Shown: positions 7,217-13,696, counted from the stretch's first letter. The stretch is 21,714 nt of DNA from UCB3 sp964415605 (GCA_964415605.1 CAYQBA010000071.1:1-21714), one strand, 5' to 3'. Translations and numbers: made by a program. Notes: generated by a model from the sequence alone, not told the origin.

Positions 7217-7297
7217 GTCATAAGCTGAGACACCCGACCTCGCGCAGCGAGGCCGCGACCTCTGTCAGAGCGCTGAGGCGTTGTCTCATGTTATGAC
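7217..7297. repeat. 81-bp structured inverted-repeat element after the toxin gene
   Basis: The outer arms GTCATAAGCTGAGACA (7217-7232) and TGTCTCATGTTATGAC (7282-7297) pair over 14 of 16 positions: two 7-bp blocks separated by a 2-nt mismatch. Inside are a perfect 6-bp hairpin CCTCGC-GCA-GCGAGG (7238-7252) and a second dyad CTCTG-T-CAGAG (7260-7270), or alternatively CCTC/GAGG (7259-7262 with 7275-7278). The whole would fold as a three-way junction in RNA or single-stranded DNA. There is no U-tract, so it is not a classic terminator. It may be a small mobile or recombination element; the family is unknown to me. Confidence 0.6.
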
Positions 7298-7333
7298 GAG
7301 GCCGCTCATGCCGTTCTGAACCATGCCCTTCGT

Positions 7334-7807
7334 TTAAAGTGAGAAGGAATCACTCTTATATAACTTCTTCCCATTCGGCGTCTGGAACCACACCTTGATT
7401 TTGCCTGAAGCGCCTGCGCGCACATCTGGGGCGATATGCATGTACCGATAGCCAAACTGGTCGATACCCGCGGCGACATTACTCCATACTTTGAACGATG
7501 AAAACTCCTCTCTTTTCACGGCCACCTTCCCTCTCCACTCGTTCCCGAGCTCGATGATCAACGTGCCGTCGGCTGCCACGTTATGGCCCTTTGCGTTGCG
7601 CAAGGCTATAAGGACTGCAAATCCGTGACGCTCGCCGCCGAGAAGACCCTTGGTCGTATTGCCTTCTCTGAAGACACGCACAAAATGGAGATACTCTGGG
7701 GGATCTTGTGATGGAGCGCCAGCGGCAACGGAATCGAACACCAGCCCGCAGTTGTAGCAGAACAACGCATCATCAGGCAGACTCACCTCGCATCGATGGC
7801 AAAACAT
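7334..7807 (-). CDS. Zinc-ribbon protein with beta-sandwich-like C-terminus, unknown function
   Basis: This is a 157-residue protein. The N-terminus is a compact zinc ribbon, Cys3-x2-Cys6 and Cys17-x2-Cys20 (MFCHRCEVSLPDDALFCYNC). Residues from about 40 on alternate hydrophobic and polar positions (FAVLIALRNAKG, DGTLIIELGNEW, KIKVWFQTPNGKKLY), suggesting an immunoglobulin-like or C2-like beta-sandwich. There is no membrane segment. The start is secure: AGGAGG lies 6 nt before the ATG at 7805-7807. It sits 36 bp downstream of the DUF4177-like gene on the same strand and is probably cotranscribed. GC is only about 52%, well below the core genes, which suggests recent transfer. Function cannot be assigned. 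Confidence 0.75.
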   Translation of the reverse strand: MFCHRCEVSLPDDALFCYNCGLVFDSVAAGAPSQDPPEYLHFVRVFREGNTTKGLLGGERHGFAVLIALRNAKGHNVAADGTLIIELGNEWRGKVAVKREEFSSFKVWSNVAAGIDQFGYRYMHIAPDVRAGASGKIKVWFQTPNGKKLYKSDSFSL

Positions 7808-7843
7808 GCTCGGCCTCCTATCCTTGCGGATCGTGAGATGCTG

Positions 7844-8062
7844 TCAGCGCGGTCGTTTGAATGTCAGGCGAAACTTATCCTGATCTGAGCCTGTGATCGC
7901 CAGTCCGACCAGCTCCCATCCGAACTCTCCGACGTGATTGCTGACGCTATAAGCATCAGCTCCCATCTCCCAGTTCGTGATTTGCACGCCGTTGACATAT
8001 TGCGGGCGCCATTGATCATTTGTAAAGGAACAGGTGATGAATAGGTATTCCCACTTGGCCAT
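7844..8062 (-). CDS. DUF4177-like small protein
   Basis: The 72-residue product begins MAKWEYLFITC, contains GEFGWELVGLA near the middle and ends FRLTFKRPR. This KWEYL / GWELV / FKRP pattern is what I know from DUF4177-type small proteins of unknown function, often near mobile or accessory genes. The ATG at 8060-8062 is chosen over the longer reading from 8086 because GGAGG lies 5 nt upstream. The longer start would begin inside the palindrome at 8075-8086. It is probably the first gene of a two-gene unit with the zinc-ribbon protein. Base composition is low-GC like its partner. Confidence 0.7.
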   Translation of the reverse strand: MAKWEYLFITCSFTNDQWRPQYVNGVQITNWEMGADAYSVSNHVGEFGWELVGLAITGSDQDKFRLTFKRPR

Positions 8063-8074
8063 GCTGTCCTCCGC

Positions 8075-8086
8075 GTGATCGATCAC
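8075..8086. promoter_or_regulatory. 12-bp perfect palindrome upstream of the DUF4177-like gene
   Basis: GTGATC-GATCAC is a perfect dyad 12 nt before the ATG at 8062, next to the ribosome site. It resembles half-sites of CRP/FNR-type operators but without their central spacing, so the regulator is unknown. Chance occurrence is possible. Confidence 0.3.
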
Positions 8087-8115
8087 ATCGTGACGGCTCG
8101 TTCGTTGTCATGCGT

Positions 8116-8298
8116 CTACAATCGCTCCAGCACCTCCTCGTCGTCGATCACGGCCACCGCGACGAGCTCGACCCGCACGATGGTCGCAGGCCGAGCGACT
8201 TCCAGATCGGTCTGCGCAGCTTCCAACACTGCCTCAGTCATGGCCGTCGCCTCCGCCTTCAACTCGCCCTCGTCCCATGGCCCTGATCCCGATCCCAT
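8116..8298 (-). CDS. Small acidic hypothetical protein
   Basis: A 60-residue frame opens at ATG 8298 (MGSGSGPWDEGELKAEATAM) and ends IDDEEVLERL. Codon third positions are mostly G/C and the sequence is acidic with a hydrophobic strand (IVRVELVAVAVIDDE). No good ribosome site precedes the ATG. No family is recognised. Its position just upstream of the DUF4177-like gene on the same strand could make it part of that unit. It may be a chance frame. Confidence 0.35.
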   Translation of the reverse strand: MGSGSGPWDEGELKAEATAMTEAVLEAAQTDLEVARPATIVRVELVAVAVIDDEEVLERL

Positions 8299-8631
8299 CG
8301 CGCCCTACGGCTTGCCTTTCCGCCTGTTCGGTCGCTTCACCTGAAGTCTTGCTCGCATGCCTGCTGGTTGTTGAACCTTTGTTCTGTCACGCCGTCAGGT
8401 TGCGGTCCTGACGAATCATTCGAGAGTTGCGTTGTTATGTTGACTTGTCGCTATGATTCTAGCCGAGCCATCGCCGAGTCTTGTTGGCCCGCGTCGACGA
8501 CCAGTGCACACACACCAACCGCCGCCTGAGCAGTAGTAAGGGTATGCGCTGTCATCGTCTTCCTGGTCCCGTTCTTGCTGCTTGCGATGGCTAGAGTCAT
8601 TACGCGCCGGAATTGACCTTTGTATCCTGTC
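8299..8631. other. Intergenic region with one stem-loop
   Basis: I find no gene in these 333 bp. A perfect 7-bp stem CGTCAGG-(7 nt)-CCTGACG lies at 8393-8413, with no clear T-tract on either side; it could be a weak terminator. GC is moderate (about 50-55%). Frames crossing the region look like non-coding noise. Confidence 0.4.
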
Positions 8632-9306
8632 TCACAGTGTAGATCCAGGCGGGCACGACCAGAGAACAACATCATCCACATGCCAAGTCTCCCCTGGCCC
8701 AACCGCACTAGTATCTATGCGCAATCTGAAGACATCTATACTCGTTCTTCGCCATAGAGTGATGTCGACAGTTTCTTGTCTCCACTCTGCAGAAGCCTGA
8801 AATGCTCGTTTCAGCCAGGTCTCTGATGGATCCCAATTCACACAATCCCAGGACGCCCCATCGGGTCGAACGCACATTCGTAAGACTGATGCACTTGAGT
8901 TTGACGGAACACCCTGATAGCGATACCAGAATTGGAGTATGTACCTATCCGTGGTCTTTCGATGAACGGTGGCTTCCGAATCCACTCCGACCCCCTGCGT
9001 AAACTCAGACTTGTTCTCTAAGAGCAAGCCAAGAGCACCTGTCCGGGCAGCTGTGGAGGACACTTCCACATGAGTTCCAAGTGAAGGTCTTCCAGGGATC
9101 CGCCATGCATTCATGTTCTCGAATCCATCATCACCAATAACAGGTGAACATCGCCCCGCCACCGGTCCGCGGGAATGAGGGAGGTACAGGCAGTAGGGAG
9201 CAGGTGTCCCAATAGGCAGTAGTCCGGGGCACATCGTTCCGGCATCTGCGACTGTTGCAATCACGATAGTCAGCAGTGTAAAGGCAGCATGAATTCTGGT
9301 GATCAC
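8632..9306 (-). CDS. Secreted jelly-roll/CBM-like protein
   Basis: The 224-residue product starts with a signal peptide (VITRIHAAFTLLTIVIATVADAG, cleavage probably near residue 23). The mature part begins with a Cys/Pro-rich segment (MCPGLLPIGTPAPYCLYLP), followed by GDDGFENMNAWRIPG and an alternating beta pattern. It ends in TWHVDDVVLWSCPPG. The DGFEsxxxW opening and the HVDDVvlw close are typical of galactose-binding-like or carbohydrate-binding jelly-roll domains in secreted proteins. The ligand is unknown. I chose the GTG at 9304-9306 because GGGGAG lies 8 nt upstream and it puts the signal peptide at the N-terminus. GC is about 52%, unlike the core genome, so it is probably acquired. It is monocistronic as far as I can see. 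Confidence 0.65.
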   Translation of the reverse strand: MITRIHAAFTLLTIVIATVADAGTMCPGLLPIGTPAPYCLYLPHSRGPVAGRCSPVIGDDGFENMNAWRIPGRPSLGTHVEVSSTAARTGALGLLLENKSEFTQGVGVDSEATVHRKTTDRYILQFWYRYQGVPSNSSASVLRMCVRPDGASWDCVNWDPSETWLKRAFQASAEWRQETVDITLWRRTSIDVFRLRIDTSAVGPGETWHVDDVVLWSCPPGSTL

Positions 9307-9331
9307 TTGGCTATCTCCCCTCACTCCCTCA

Positions 9332-9550
9332 TCAGCTTGTCTGTGCAGCTCCAAGCCGAGGCAACTGCCCGTCAGCGTCGCACGCAAATCCGGTGATTAT
9401 GACCCGCGCACACACCGTCGGTCGCGTAATCCCGAGCTGGCGAACTACGGTCGCCGCATCGTGTACAGCCATGACTTCGGCCACCCGGGTTGACAGAGAC
9501 GGCGTTTCTCTCTGCAGATCGCGACGACCTGCGACAAGGTGGTCGATCAT
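9332..9550 (-). CDS. Small HTH-like ORF, possibly a remnant
   Basis: A 72-residue frame from ATG 9550 contains RVAEVMAVHDAATVVRQLGI followed by TRPTVCARV, which reads like a helix-turn-helix (AA-hydrophobic-x-x-LGI-T-x-x-T-V). After it the sequence (IITGFACDADGQLPRLG) looks unrelated, as in a fragment of a transposase or regulator. No ribosome site is visible. Its ATG overlaps the stop of the truncated MmeI-like frame (ATGA at 9547-9550), perhaps by chance. It lies just outside the small inverted-repeat element at 9555-9633. Confidence 0.3.
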   Translation of the reverse strand: MIDHLVAGRRDLQRETPSLSTRVAEVMAVHDAATVVRQLGITRPTVCARVIITGFACDADGQLPRLGAAQTS

Positions 9551-10344
9551 GTGCCTAGTGGGTCATATGGCTTGCACATGGCCATTGCTACCTTTGATGA
9601 GGATGGCTGTGAACGAGACGGTTGACCCACTAGTCCCGCCGCGAAGAGCTGCCGCATCCCGAGCGTGAACTGCTCCGGCGCGTCCTTGGTCGCGTCCACC
9701 AGCCGCGTGAACGCGTTGTTCGGCAAGAGCCCGCTGTCCTCGGCGAAGAGGCAGAAGAGCAGCCGGATCAGGTAGTGCACGGCGCGGTGGGCGTCCACGC
9801 CCTGGTCGCGCAGGATGTCGGACAGCTTGGCGAACTCCACCGCCGCGTCGCGCGTGACGTCCGCCGGCGTGATGGCGATGCGAAACGCCGTCGGCTCGTC
9901 GAAGATCTTCGCCAGCAGCTCGAGCTTCCTCGGCTCCAGGAGGTCGTCGAGCGCGAACCGGTACACCTTCTTCACCGAGTCCGTGAAGTTGGTGTGCACC
10001 TCGATCACCGCCATGTCGGAGACGATGAGGAGCGGCGGGTTCTCCAGCGACTCGCGGTACTGCTGGAGCTGGTCGTAGGCAGCGCGGAGGTCCTTCTTCG
10101 GGCCCTTGTACTCCCAGGCGAAGCAGCCCTTCTTCCACACGTCGGCCCAGCCAGAGCCGCCGGCCTTGGCGCCGGTCGACTTCTCCACGCCGCGCTCGAA
10201 CGTGTACCACTCACCGGTCTTGTCGACGTCGAGCGGCGTCGGCTTCCCGAGCAGCCGGCACAGGTCGTTGAAGTGCGACTGCGAGGCCGAGCGCTCCTTG
10301 AGCGCCATGTCGCGCCACTTGTCGACGAAGGCTTGCGGGGTCAT
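9547..10344 (-). pseudogene. Truncated MmeI-like type IIG restriction-modification protein (N-terminal nuclease part)
   Basis: The 265-codon frame matches the N-terminal region of MmeI-like fused restriction-methyltransferases: MTPQAFVDKWRDMALKERSA, LCRLLGKPTP, GEWYTFERG, GWADVWKKGCFAWEYKG, YRESLENPPLLIVSDM and RLLFCLFAEDSGLLP. The PD-(D/E)xK nuclease residues appear intact as Asp68, Glu78 and Lys80. Family members are about 900-1000 residues and carry methyltransferase and target-recognition domains downstream; all of that is missing. Homology stops after FAAG (residue 237), exactly where the inverted repeat at 9623-9633 begins. The remaining 28 codons are element sequence. Joining the element's outer flanks also gives a stop, so a deletion must have happened too. 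The start at 10344 follows a leaderless-type promoter. Expected to be non-functional for modification. Confidence 0.75.
9555..9633. mobile_element. 79-bp IS630/Tc1-like miniature inverted-repeat element
   Basis: Perfect 11-bp inverted repeats, CTAGTGGGTCA (9555-9565) and TGACCCACTAG (9623-9633), bound a 57-bp interior with no gene. The layout C-TA-GTGGGTCA ... TGACCCAC-TA-G fits insertion into CTAG with TA duplication, the known preference of IS630. The right end coincides exactly with the point where the MmeI-like gene loses its homology. No transposase of matching size is in the window, so it would be non-autonomous. Confidence 0.5.
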
Positions 10345-10353
10345 GAGGGCGGG

Positions 10354-10383
10354 ATGGTACCTGGACGGACAGGCACCCGTCAA
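10354..10383 (-). promoter_or_regulatory. Sigma70-type promoter giving a leaderless mRNA (MmeI-like gene)
   Basis: TTGACG (10383-10378), 18 bp, TACCAT (10359-10354), then 9 nt to the ATG at 10344. Both hexamers are identical to those before the membrane-protein gene at 6057. No Shine-Dalgarno is present between the -10 box and the ATG. Confidence 0.5.
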
Positions 10384-10443
10384 CCCGTGTCGACGCTGGC
10401 GCGTCCGCCCTCAAGCGCCGACACGATCAGGAACCAGCGCGCC

Positions 10444-10472
10444 TTGACGCCCATGCGCCCGCTCGATAGACT
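10444..10472 (+). promoter_or_regulatory. Sigma70-type promoter of the small membrane protein
   Basis: TTGACG (10444-10449), 17 bp, TAGACT (10467-10472). The start would be near 10480, leaving a leader of about 60 nt before the ATG at 10539. The hexamers are 5/6 and 4/6 to consensus. Confidence 0.45.
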
Positions 10473-10538
10473 CCGAGCCATCGTGACAGTCCGCCCGGCG
10501 GAAAGGACGGTCCGCCAACACACGGAGCGAGTGAGATC

Positions 10539-10958
10539 ATGGGTGCCATCAATGTTCGGAAGTGGATCGTTGCCGGCCTCGTGGCCGGGGTCGTGATGCT
10601 GGTCATCGACGTCGCCACCGGCGCCACGCTGTTCAGCAGCCCGATGGAGGAGGCGCTCAAGGCCCGCAACCTCGACCTGGCAGCGCTGGAGGGCGCCGTG
10701 CCGGTGTTCCTGGCGATGGACCTCTTGTACGGCTTGCTGACCGCGTTCCTGTACGCCGTCATCCGGCCCCACTTCGGCGCCGGTCCGAAGACCGGGCTGA
10801 TCGCCGGACTTCTCGTGTGGGCACCCGCAGCGCTCAATCACGTCAACTTCGGCGCCATGGGCTTCCTCCCGGCCTCGTTGTCGTCGATGATGCTCACGGT
10901 CTGGCTCGTGGCGTTGCTCGTCGTGGGGTACGTCGTGTCGCGCCTCTACTCGGACTAG
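10539..10958 (+). CDS. Four-helix integral membrane protein of unknown function
   Basis: The 139-residue protein has four hydrophobic segments: about 9-31 (IVAGLVAGVVMLVIDVATGA), 54-76 (VFLAMDLLYGLLTAFLYAVI), 84-98 and 112-134. Conserved-looking polar points inside them (VIDVATGA, MDLLYGLL, LNHVNFGAMGF) suggest a real family, often seen as uncharacterised inner-membrane proteins; I cannot name it. The ATG is preceded by CGGAG at about 15 nt, which is far, so translation may rely on another feature. It stands alone, downstream of the promoter at 10444-10472. The 22-bp repeat array and a strong terminator follow it. Confidence 0.7.
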   Translation: MGAINVRKWIVAGLVAGVVMLVIDVATGATLFSSPMEEALKARNLDLAALEGAVPVFLAMDLLYGLLTAFLYAVIRPHFGAGPKTGLIAGLLVWAPAALNHVNFGAMGFLPASLSSMMLTVWLVALLVVGYVVSRLYSD

Positions 10959-10994
10959 CTCGGCGCTGCGCGCCCGCGACGGTGACCGCCATCG

Positions 10995-11148
10995 TCACGC
11001 CCGCCCGTCATCACCGTCACCGTCCACCAGCCGCCCAATCACCGTGATCCCGGGCCGCCGCAACCGTGATCTCGATCCCGAGTCACCGATATCTCGACCC
11101 CGCATCACCGTGATCACCGCGCCCGATCACCGTTCATCCCGCGGCAGA
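10995..11148. repeat. Seven 22-bp degenerate tandem repeats
   Basis: Seven units begin at 10995, 11017, 11039, 11061, 11083, 11105 and 11127, exactly 22 bp apart with no indel. The best units read TCACCGTGATCNCG followed by a variable CCCGNN-like end; unit 1 has TCACGC and unit 4 CAACCG. The core TCACCGTGATC is partly palindromic. Since 22 is not a multiple of 3 and every frame drifts, this is not coding. Units two helical turns apart would present the same face, as in iteron-like protein binding. The flanks (10959-10994 and 11149-11179) hold nothing I recognise. Confidence 0.75.
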
Positions 11149-11179
11149 CCGCCAGCCGCAGGCACGCGGCGGACAACAC

Positions 11180-11213
11180 AAAGCGGGGCGGCCCCGAAGA
11201 ACCGCCCCGCTTT
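11180..11213. terminator. Bidirectional intrinsic terminator
   Basis: AAAGCGGGGCGG (11180-11191) and CCGCCCCGCTTT (11202-11213) form a perfect 12-bp stem with a 10-nt loop, with A-run before and T-run after. It can serve the + strand membrane gene (past the repeat array) and the minus strand HU-like gene ending at 11345. Confidence 0.75.
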
Positions 11214-11344
11214 CCAACCTGTTCCGTTGTCACGCCGACCAACCGCACCCGCACCCGACCCCCCTCAGCCCGACCCGCCACCGCGCGATCCGCCCCAACC
11301 GCCGCCGGTCACGAGCCCCGACGCGGCCAGGCCGGCACGCCGAC

Positions 11345-11749
11345 TCACGTCGGCAGGTCCAACGGATCGTCCGGGAACTCCGCGTCCCACAGCGCCTTGT
11401 AGCCCGCCGGGTCCACGCCGATGTTCTCACGGTTGACGACCTCGCCCCCAAAGGCGCCCGTGGCGTTCATCTCACGGCGCAGCTCCGGCGCCATGAAGTA
11501 GCGGATGCGCAGCCGCCCCGAGTTGCGGATCGACGGCTTGAAGATGCCGACCCCCGCCAGCCGCAGCGTCATCCCCGCCCGGTTGAAGAACGAGATCGCC
11601 GCGCTCAGCTCGTAGAGCACCGCCGCCACCTGGGCCCGCGTGAGCCCCGTCCGACCCGCCAGCCACTCCGACAGCTCGCTGTCGCGCACCGACCGCGGGC
11701 GCACCACCCGCGGACCATACCGCACGACCGCCTGGACCAACTTAGCCAT
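11345..11749 (-). CDS. HU/IHF-like DNA-binding protein
   Basis: This 134-residue protein starts MAKLVQAVVRYGPRVV. Residues 24-95 show an HU-like layout: SELSEWLAGRTGLTRAQVAA as the first helices, VLYELSAAISFFNRAGMTLR, then the beta-arm opening LAGVGIFKPSIRNSGRLRIR and YFMAPELRREMN. This is the arrangement of the HU/IHF superfamily members with a non-canonical N-terminus (compare the GxGxF turn), which bind and bend DNA. The C-terminal 35 residues (FGGEVVNRENIGVDPAGYKA onward) are an extension. The start is secure: AAGGAG lies 8 nt upstream of the ATG at 11747-11749. It is alone between two terminator-like hairpins. Codon use is high-GC, like the core genes. Confidence 0.7.
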   Translation of the reverse strand: MAKLVQAVVRYGPRVVRPRSVRDSELSEWLAGRTGLTRAQVAAVLYELSAAISFFNRAGMTLRLAGVGIFKPSIRNSGRLRIRYFMAPELRREMNATGAFGGEVVNRENIGVDPAGYKALWDAEFPDDPLDLPT

Positions 11750-12050
11750 GTCACGACTCCTTTCGGTGGGTGCCGGCGGCGCCCCGGGGATCCCCCGCAT
11801 GGCTGCGCGCCGCCGGCGTTCGGATATCTGCATAGATAACGTCCCGCCCGCCGAAATATTGGAGCCGCCTGGGGGGCGAACACCCGCCGTCTCCCAGGCG
11901 GCTCGACGCCGACTCGCCACAAGCCGCGCCGCAACCACGGCCCGACATCCTCGCGACCAGACCCATCCAGACCCGGCCTCGCCGCGACCTCGCCAGCTCG
12001 CCCCTACAGTTGCTGCCCCGGGCGCCTCGCGCCACCCGCTGCCGCCAGGC
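11750..12050. other. Intergenic region with small dyad upstream of the HU-like gene
   Basis: No gene is seen here. A dyad TATCT-GCAT-AGATA lies at 11825-11838 in an A/T-rich patch about 75 bp before the HU-like start and may be part of its promoter. I could not find a good -35/-10 pair. The terminator-like hairpin at 11862-11904 is listed separately. The rest is ordinary GC-rich sequence. Confidence 0.35.
11862..11904 (-). terminator. Stem-loop, probable terminator of the iron-sulfur protein gene
   Basis: GAGCCGCCTGGG (11862-11873) and CCCAGGCGGCTC (11893-11904) pair perfectly over 12 bp with a 19-nt loop. Read on the minus strand the stem is followed by CCAATATTTC, a modest T-containing tail. 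It lies 146 bp after the stop at 12051. Confidence 0.5.
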
Positions 12051-13655
12051 TCACCGCCCAGCTCGGCCCAGTGGGCTGACCAGCTGGCGCATCGACCCGT
12101 CATCCCGCCCCGGGTGCCGATCGCCATCTGGCCGCGCCACGGCCGCCGCGCCCGCGGTCGTCGTCGCCGAAACCACGGTCGCCCCGCCAGCCGCACGATC
12201 GGCCGGCGCCGACCCAACCGCCGCGGCCGCCCGCGCCCGCTGCTTCTCGGCGTAGGCCGCCTCCTTGACCTCGAACAGCCGGCGCTGCGCGTCCGGCAGC
12301 GCCGCCACCGCCCGCCGGTGGTCTGCCTCGCCGATGCCGAGGTCCGATCGGAGGTGCTCGAGCAGCCGCACGTCGCGTGAGCGGACCGGCCACTCCAGCA
12401 CCACCTTCTGCAGCGCCTCGCGGTACGCCGCCAGCTGCGCCTCCCGCGCGATCTCCTGGCCCTTGAAGAACGCCAGGAGCGCCGCCGGGTCCCGCGGCGG
12501 CGGCACGTCGAGCGGCCACAGCGGCACGAGCCGCCGCGCGCTGCGGGCCTGCACGAAGCCCTCGCTCGTCTGACGCCACCGCCGTGCCGCCGCCCACGTC
12601 GAGATCACCGGGACCGCAAACGCCAGCGCGGGGGCCGCACCGGGAATGCCCCGCAGCGCGGGCGGCCCCGCAAACACATAGTACAGGTTGAACGCCGCGA
12701 ACGCCGCCAGCGTGAGCACGACGTGCCGGCGGTGCTCGGTGTCGGGCACCCAGCGGGTCGCCAGGTCTTCGACGACGTCGAACAGCGTGTAGCTCGCCAC
12801 CGCCAGGGCCGCCATCGTCACGGCCGCCGCCGCGAACGCCGGGACGCGCGGCAGGAAGAAGAACCCCGGCCCCCAGAGCAGCCGCGCGCTGGCGCCGGTG
12901 CGCAGCCACGTTCCGTCCAGGAAGCCCTGCCACCGCCCCTCGCGCAGCCAGTAGTACGCGTAGAACGCCAGGACCACGCCGGGATAAGCGTAGAACGCCG
13001 CGCGCCGCGCCGGGTGGCGGACGTCCTTCCAGTACGCGTTCTCCTGATCGATGTCCGGGCAGTTCTTCTTGCATGCCGTGCACGCCCCGCACCGCGACGT
13101 GGCGGTCTCCCGCAGCTTCGGGTCGGTGAAGATCCGCTCCACCACCCCGACCGGGCAAACGAAGTTGCACCACGTCTTGCCGCTGAACACCACGTTGACA
13201 CCCGCCGCCAGCACGGCCAGGCCGATCAGCGCCACGCCCAGCCATGGCCCGTCGCCGTTCAACGCGACGAGCCGCAGCACGAGCATCGCCATGAGGCCAC
13301 CGAGCGACACGACGAACGACCATCGTTCGAGCCAGGCGGGCGCGCGGCGCGGCGTGCGGGTCGCGGGGGCCGCAGGGCCGCCCAACGCCCGCCGGGCGGC
13401 GTCGGCGCGGGCCGAGAGGCGCGGCCCCACCGAGCCCAGCGCCGCCAGCGGGCACGTCAGGCGCCATGTGTGGAAGCCGACGACGATGATCCACAGCGGC
13501 AGGAGCGGCACCAGCACCGACCACAGCACCCGCGGCCCCCACGCCGTCGTGAAGCACAGTCCGATCACGCCGAGATACACGACCACCGCCGCGGCGCGCA
13601 TCCAGCGGACACGGCCCGGCGTGCCGGCCGGGACGTCGTTGACGAAGCTGCTCAC
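12051..13655 (-). CDS. NapH/NosR-like membrane protein with 4Fe-4S motif
   Basis: The 534-residue protein has several membrane segments (about 20-37, 43-62, 113-130, 138-157, 222-236, 272-291, 312-330 and 341-355). A CPL motif lies after helix 2 (Cys68), a TWCNFVCPVG motif after helix 4 (Cys163, Cys167), and one full ferredoxin cluster C189-x2-C192-x2-C195-x3-C199-P (CGACTACKKNCPDID). This matches the NapH/NosR/YccM group of electron-transfer membrane proteins, but with a single canonical cluster. The cytoplasmic C-terminus (about 390-470) is helical and contains LRSDLGIGEADHRRAVAAL, then a low-complexity Ala-rich tail. I chose GTG at 13653-13655 because AAGGAGG lies 6 nt upstream; an ATG eight codons earlier overlaps that site. 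Redox partner unknown. It lies downstream of the DNRLRE gene on the same strand. Confidence 0.8.
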   Translation of the reverse strand: MSSFVNDVPAGTPGRVRWMRAAAVVVYLGVIGLCFTTAWGPRVLWSVLVPLLPLWIIVVGFHTWRLTCPLAALGSVGPRLSARADAARRALGGPAAPATRTPRRAPAWLERWSFVVSLGGLMAMLVLRLVALNGDGPWLGVALIGLAVLAAGVNVVFSGKTWCNFVCPVGVVERIFTDPKLRETATSRCGACTACKKNCPDIDQENAYWKDVRHPARRAAFYAYPGVVLAFYAYYWLREGRWQGFLDGTWLRTGASARLLWGPGFFFLPRVPAFAAAAVTMAALAVASYTLFDVVEDLATRWVPDTEHRRHVVLTLAAFAAFNLYYVFAGPPALRGIPGAAPALAFAVPVISTWAAARRWRQTSEGFVQARSARRLVPLWPLDVPPPRDPAALLAFFKGQEIAREAQLAAYREALQKVVLEWPVRSRDVRLLEHLRSDLGIGEADHRRAVAALPDAQRRLFEVKEAAYAEKQRARAAAAVGSAPADRAAGGATVVSATTTAGAAAVARPDGDRHPGRDDGSMRQLVSPLGRAGR

Positions 13656-13680
13656 CGAGTTCCTCCTTGATGCCATCCAG

Positions 13681-13696
13681 GGTGCGATCACGCACC
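13681..13696. promoter_or_regulatory. Palindrome upstream of the iron-sulfur protein gene
   Basis: GGTGCG-ATCA-CGCACC has perfect 6-bp arms around 4 nt and lies 25 nt before the GTG at 13655, in the 153-bp gap after the DNRLRE gene. It could be an operator or a short hairpin; no -10/-35 pair is clear beside it. Confidence 0.3.

Noticed and set aside
7217..7297. Integron attC site
   Set aside because: Size and two-block arms fit, but neither end has the GTTRRRY / RYYYAAC core and no integrase is present; kept only as an unnamed structured element.
7844..8086. Start of the DUF4177-like gene at 8086
   Set aside because: That start is inside the palindrome and lacks a ribosome site; GGAGG is 5 nt before the internal ATG at 8062.
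8451..8708. 85-codon minus-strand frame near the end of the secreted jelly-roll protein
   Set aside because: Overlaps the 3' end of a better gene out of frame, lacks a ribosome site and has no recognisable motif.
10995..11148. CRISPR array
   Set aside because: Units are contiguous 22-bp degenerate repeats without distinct spacers, and no cas genes are present.
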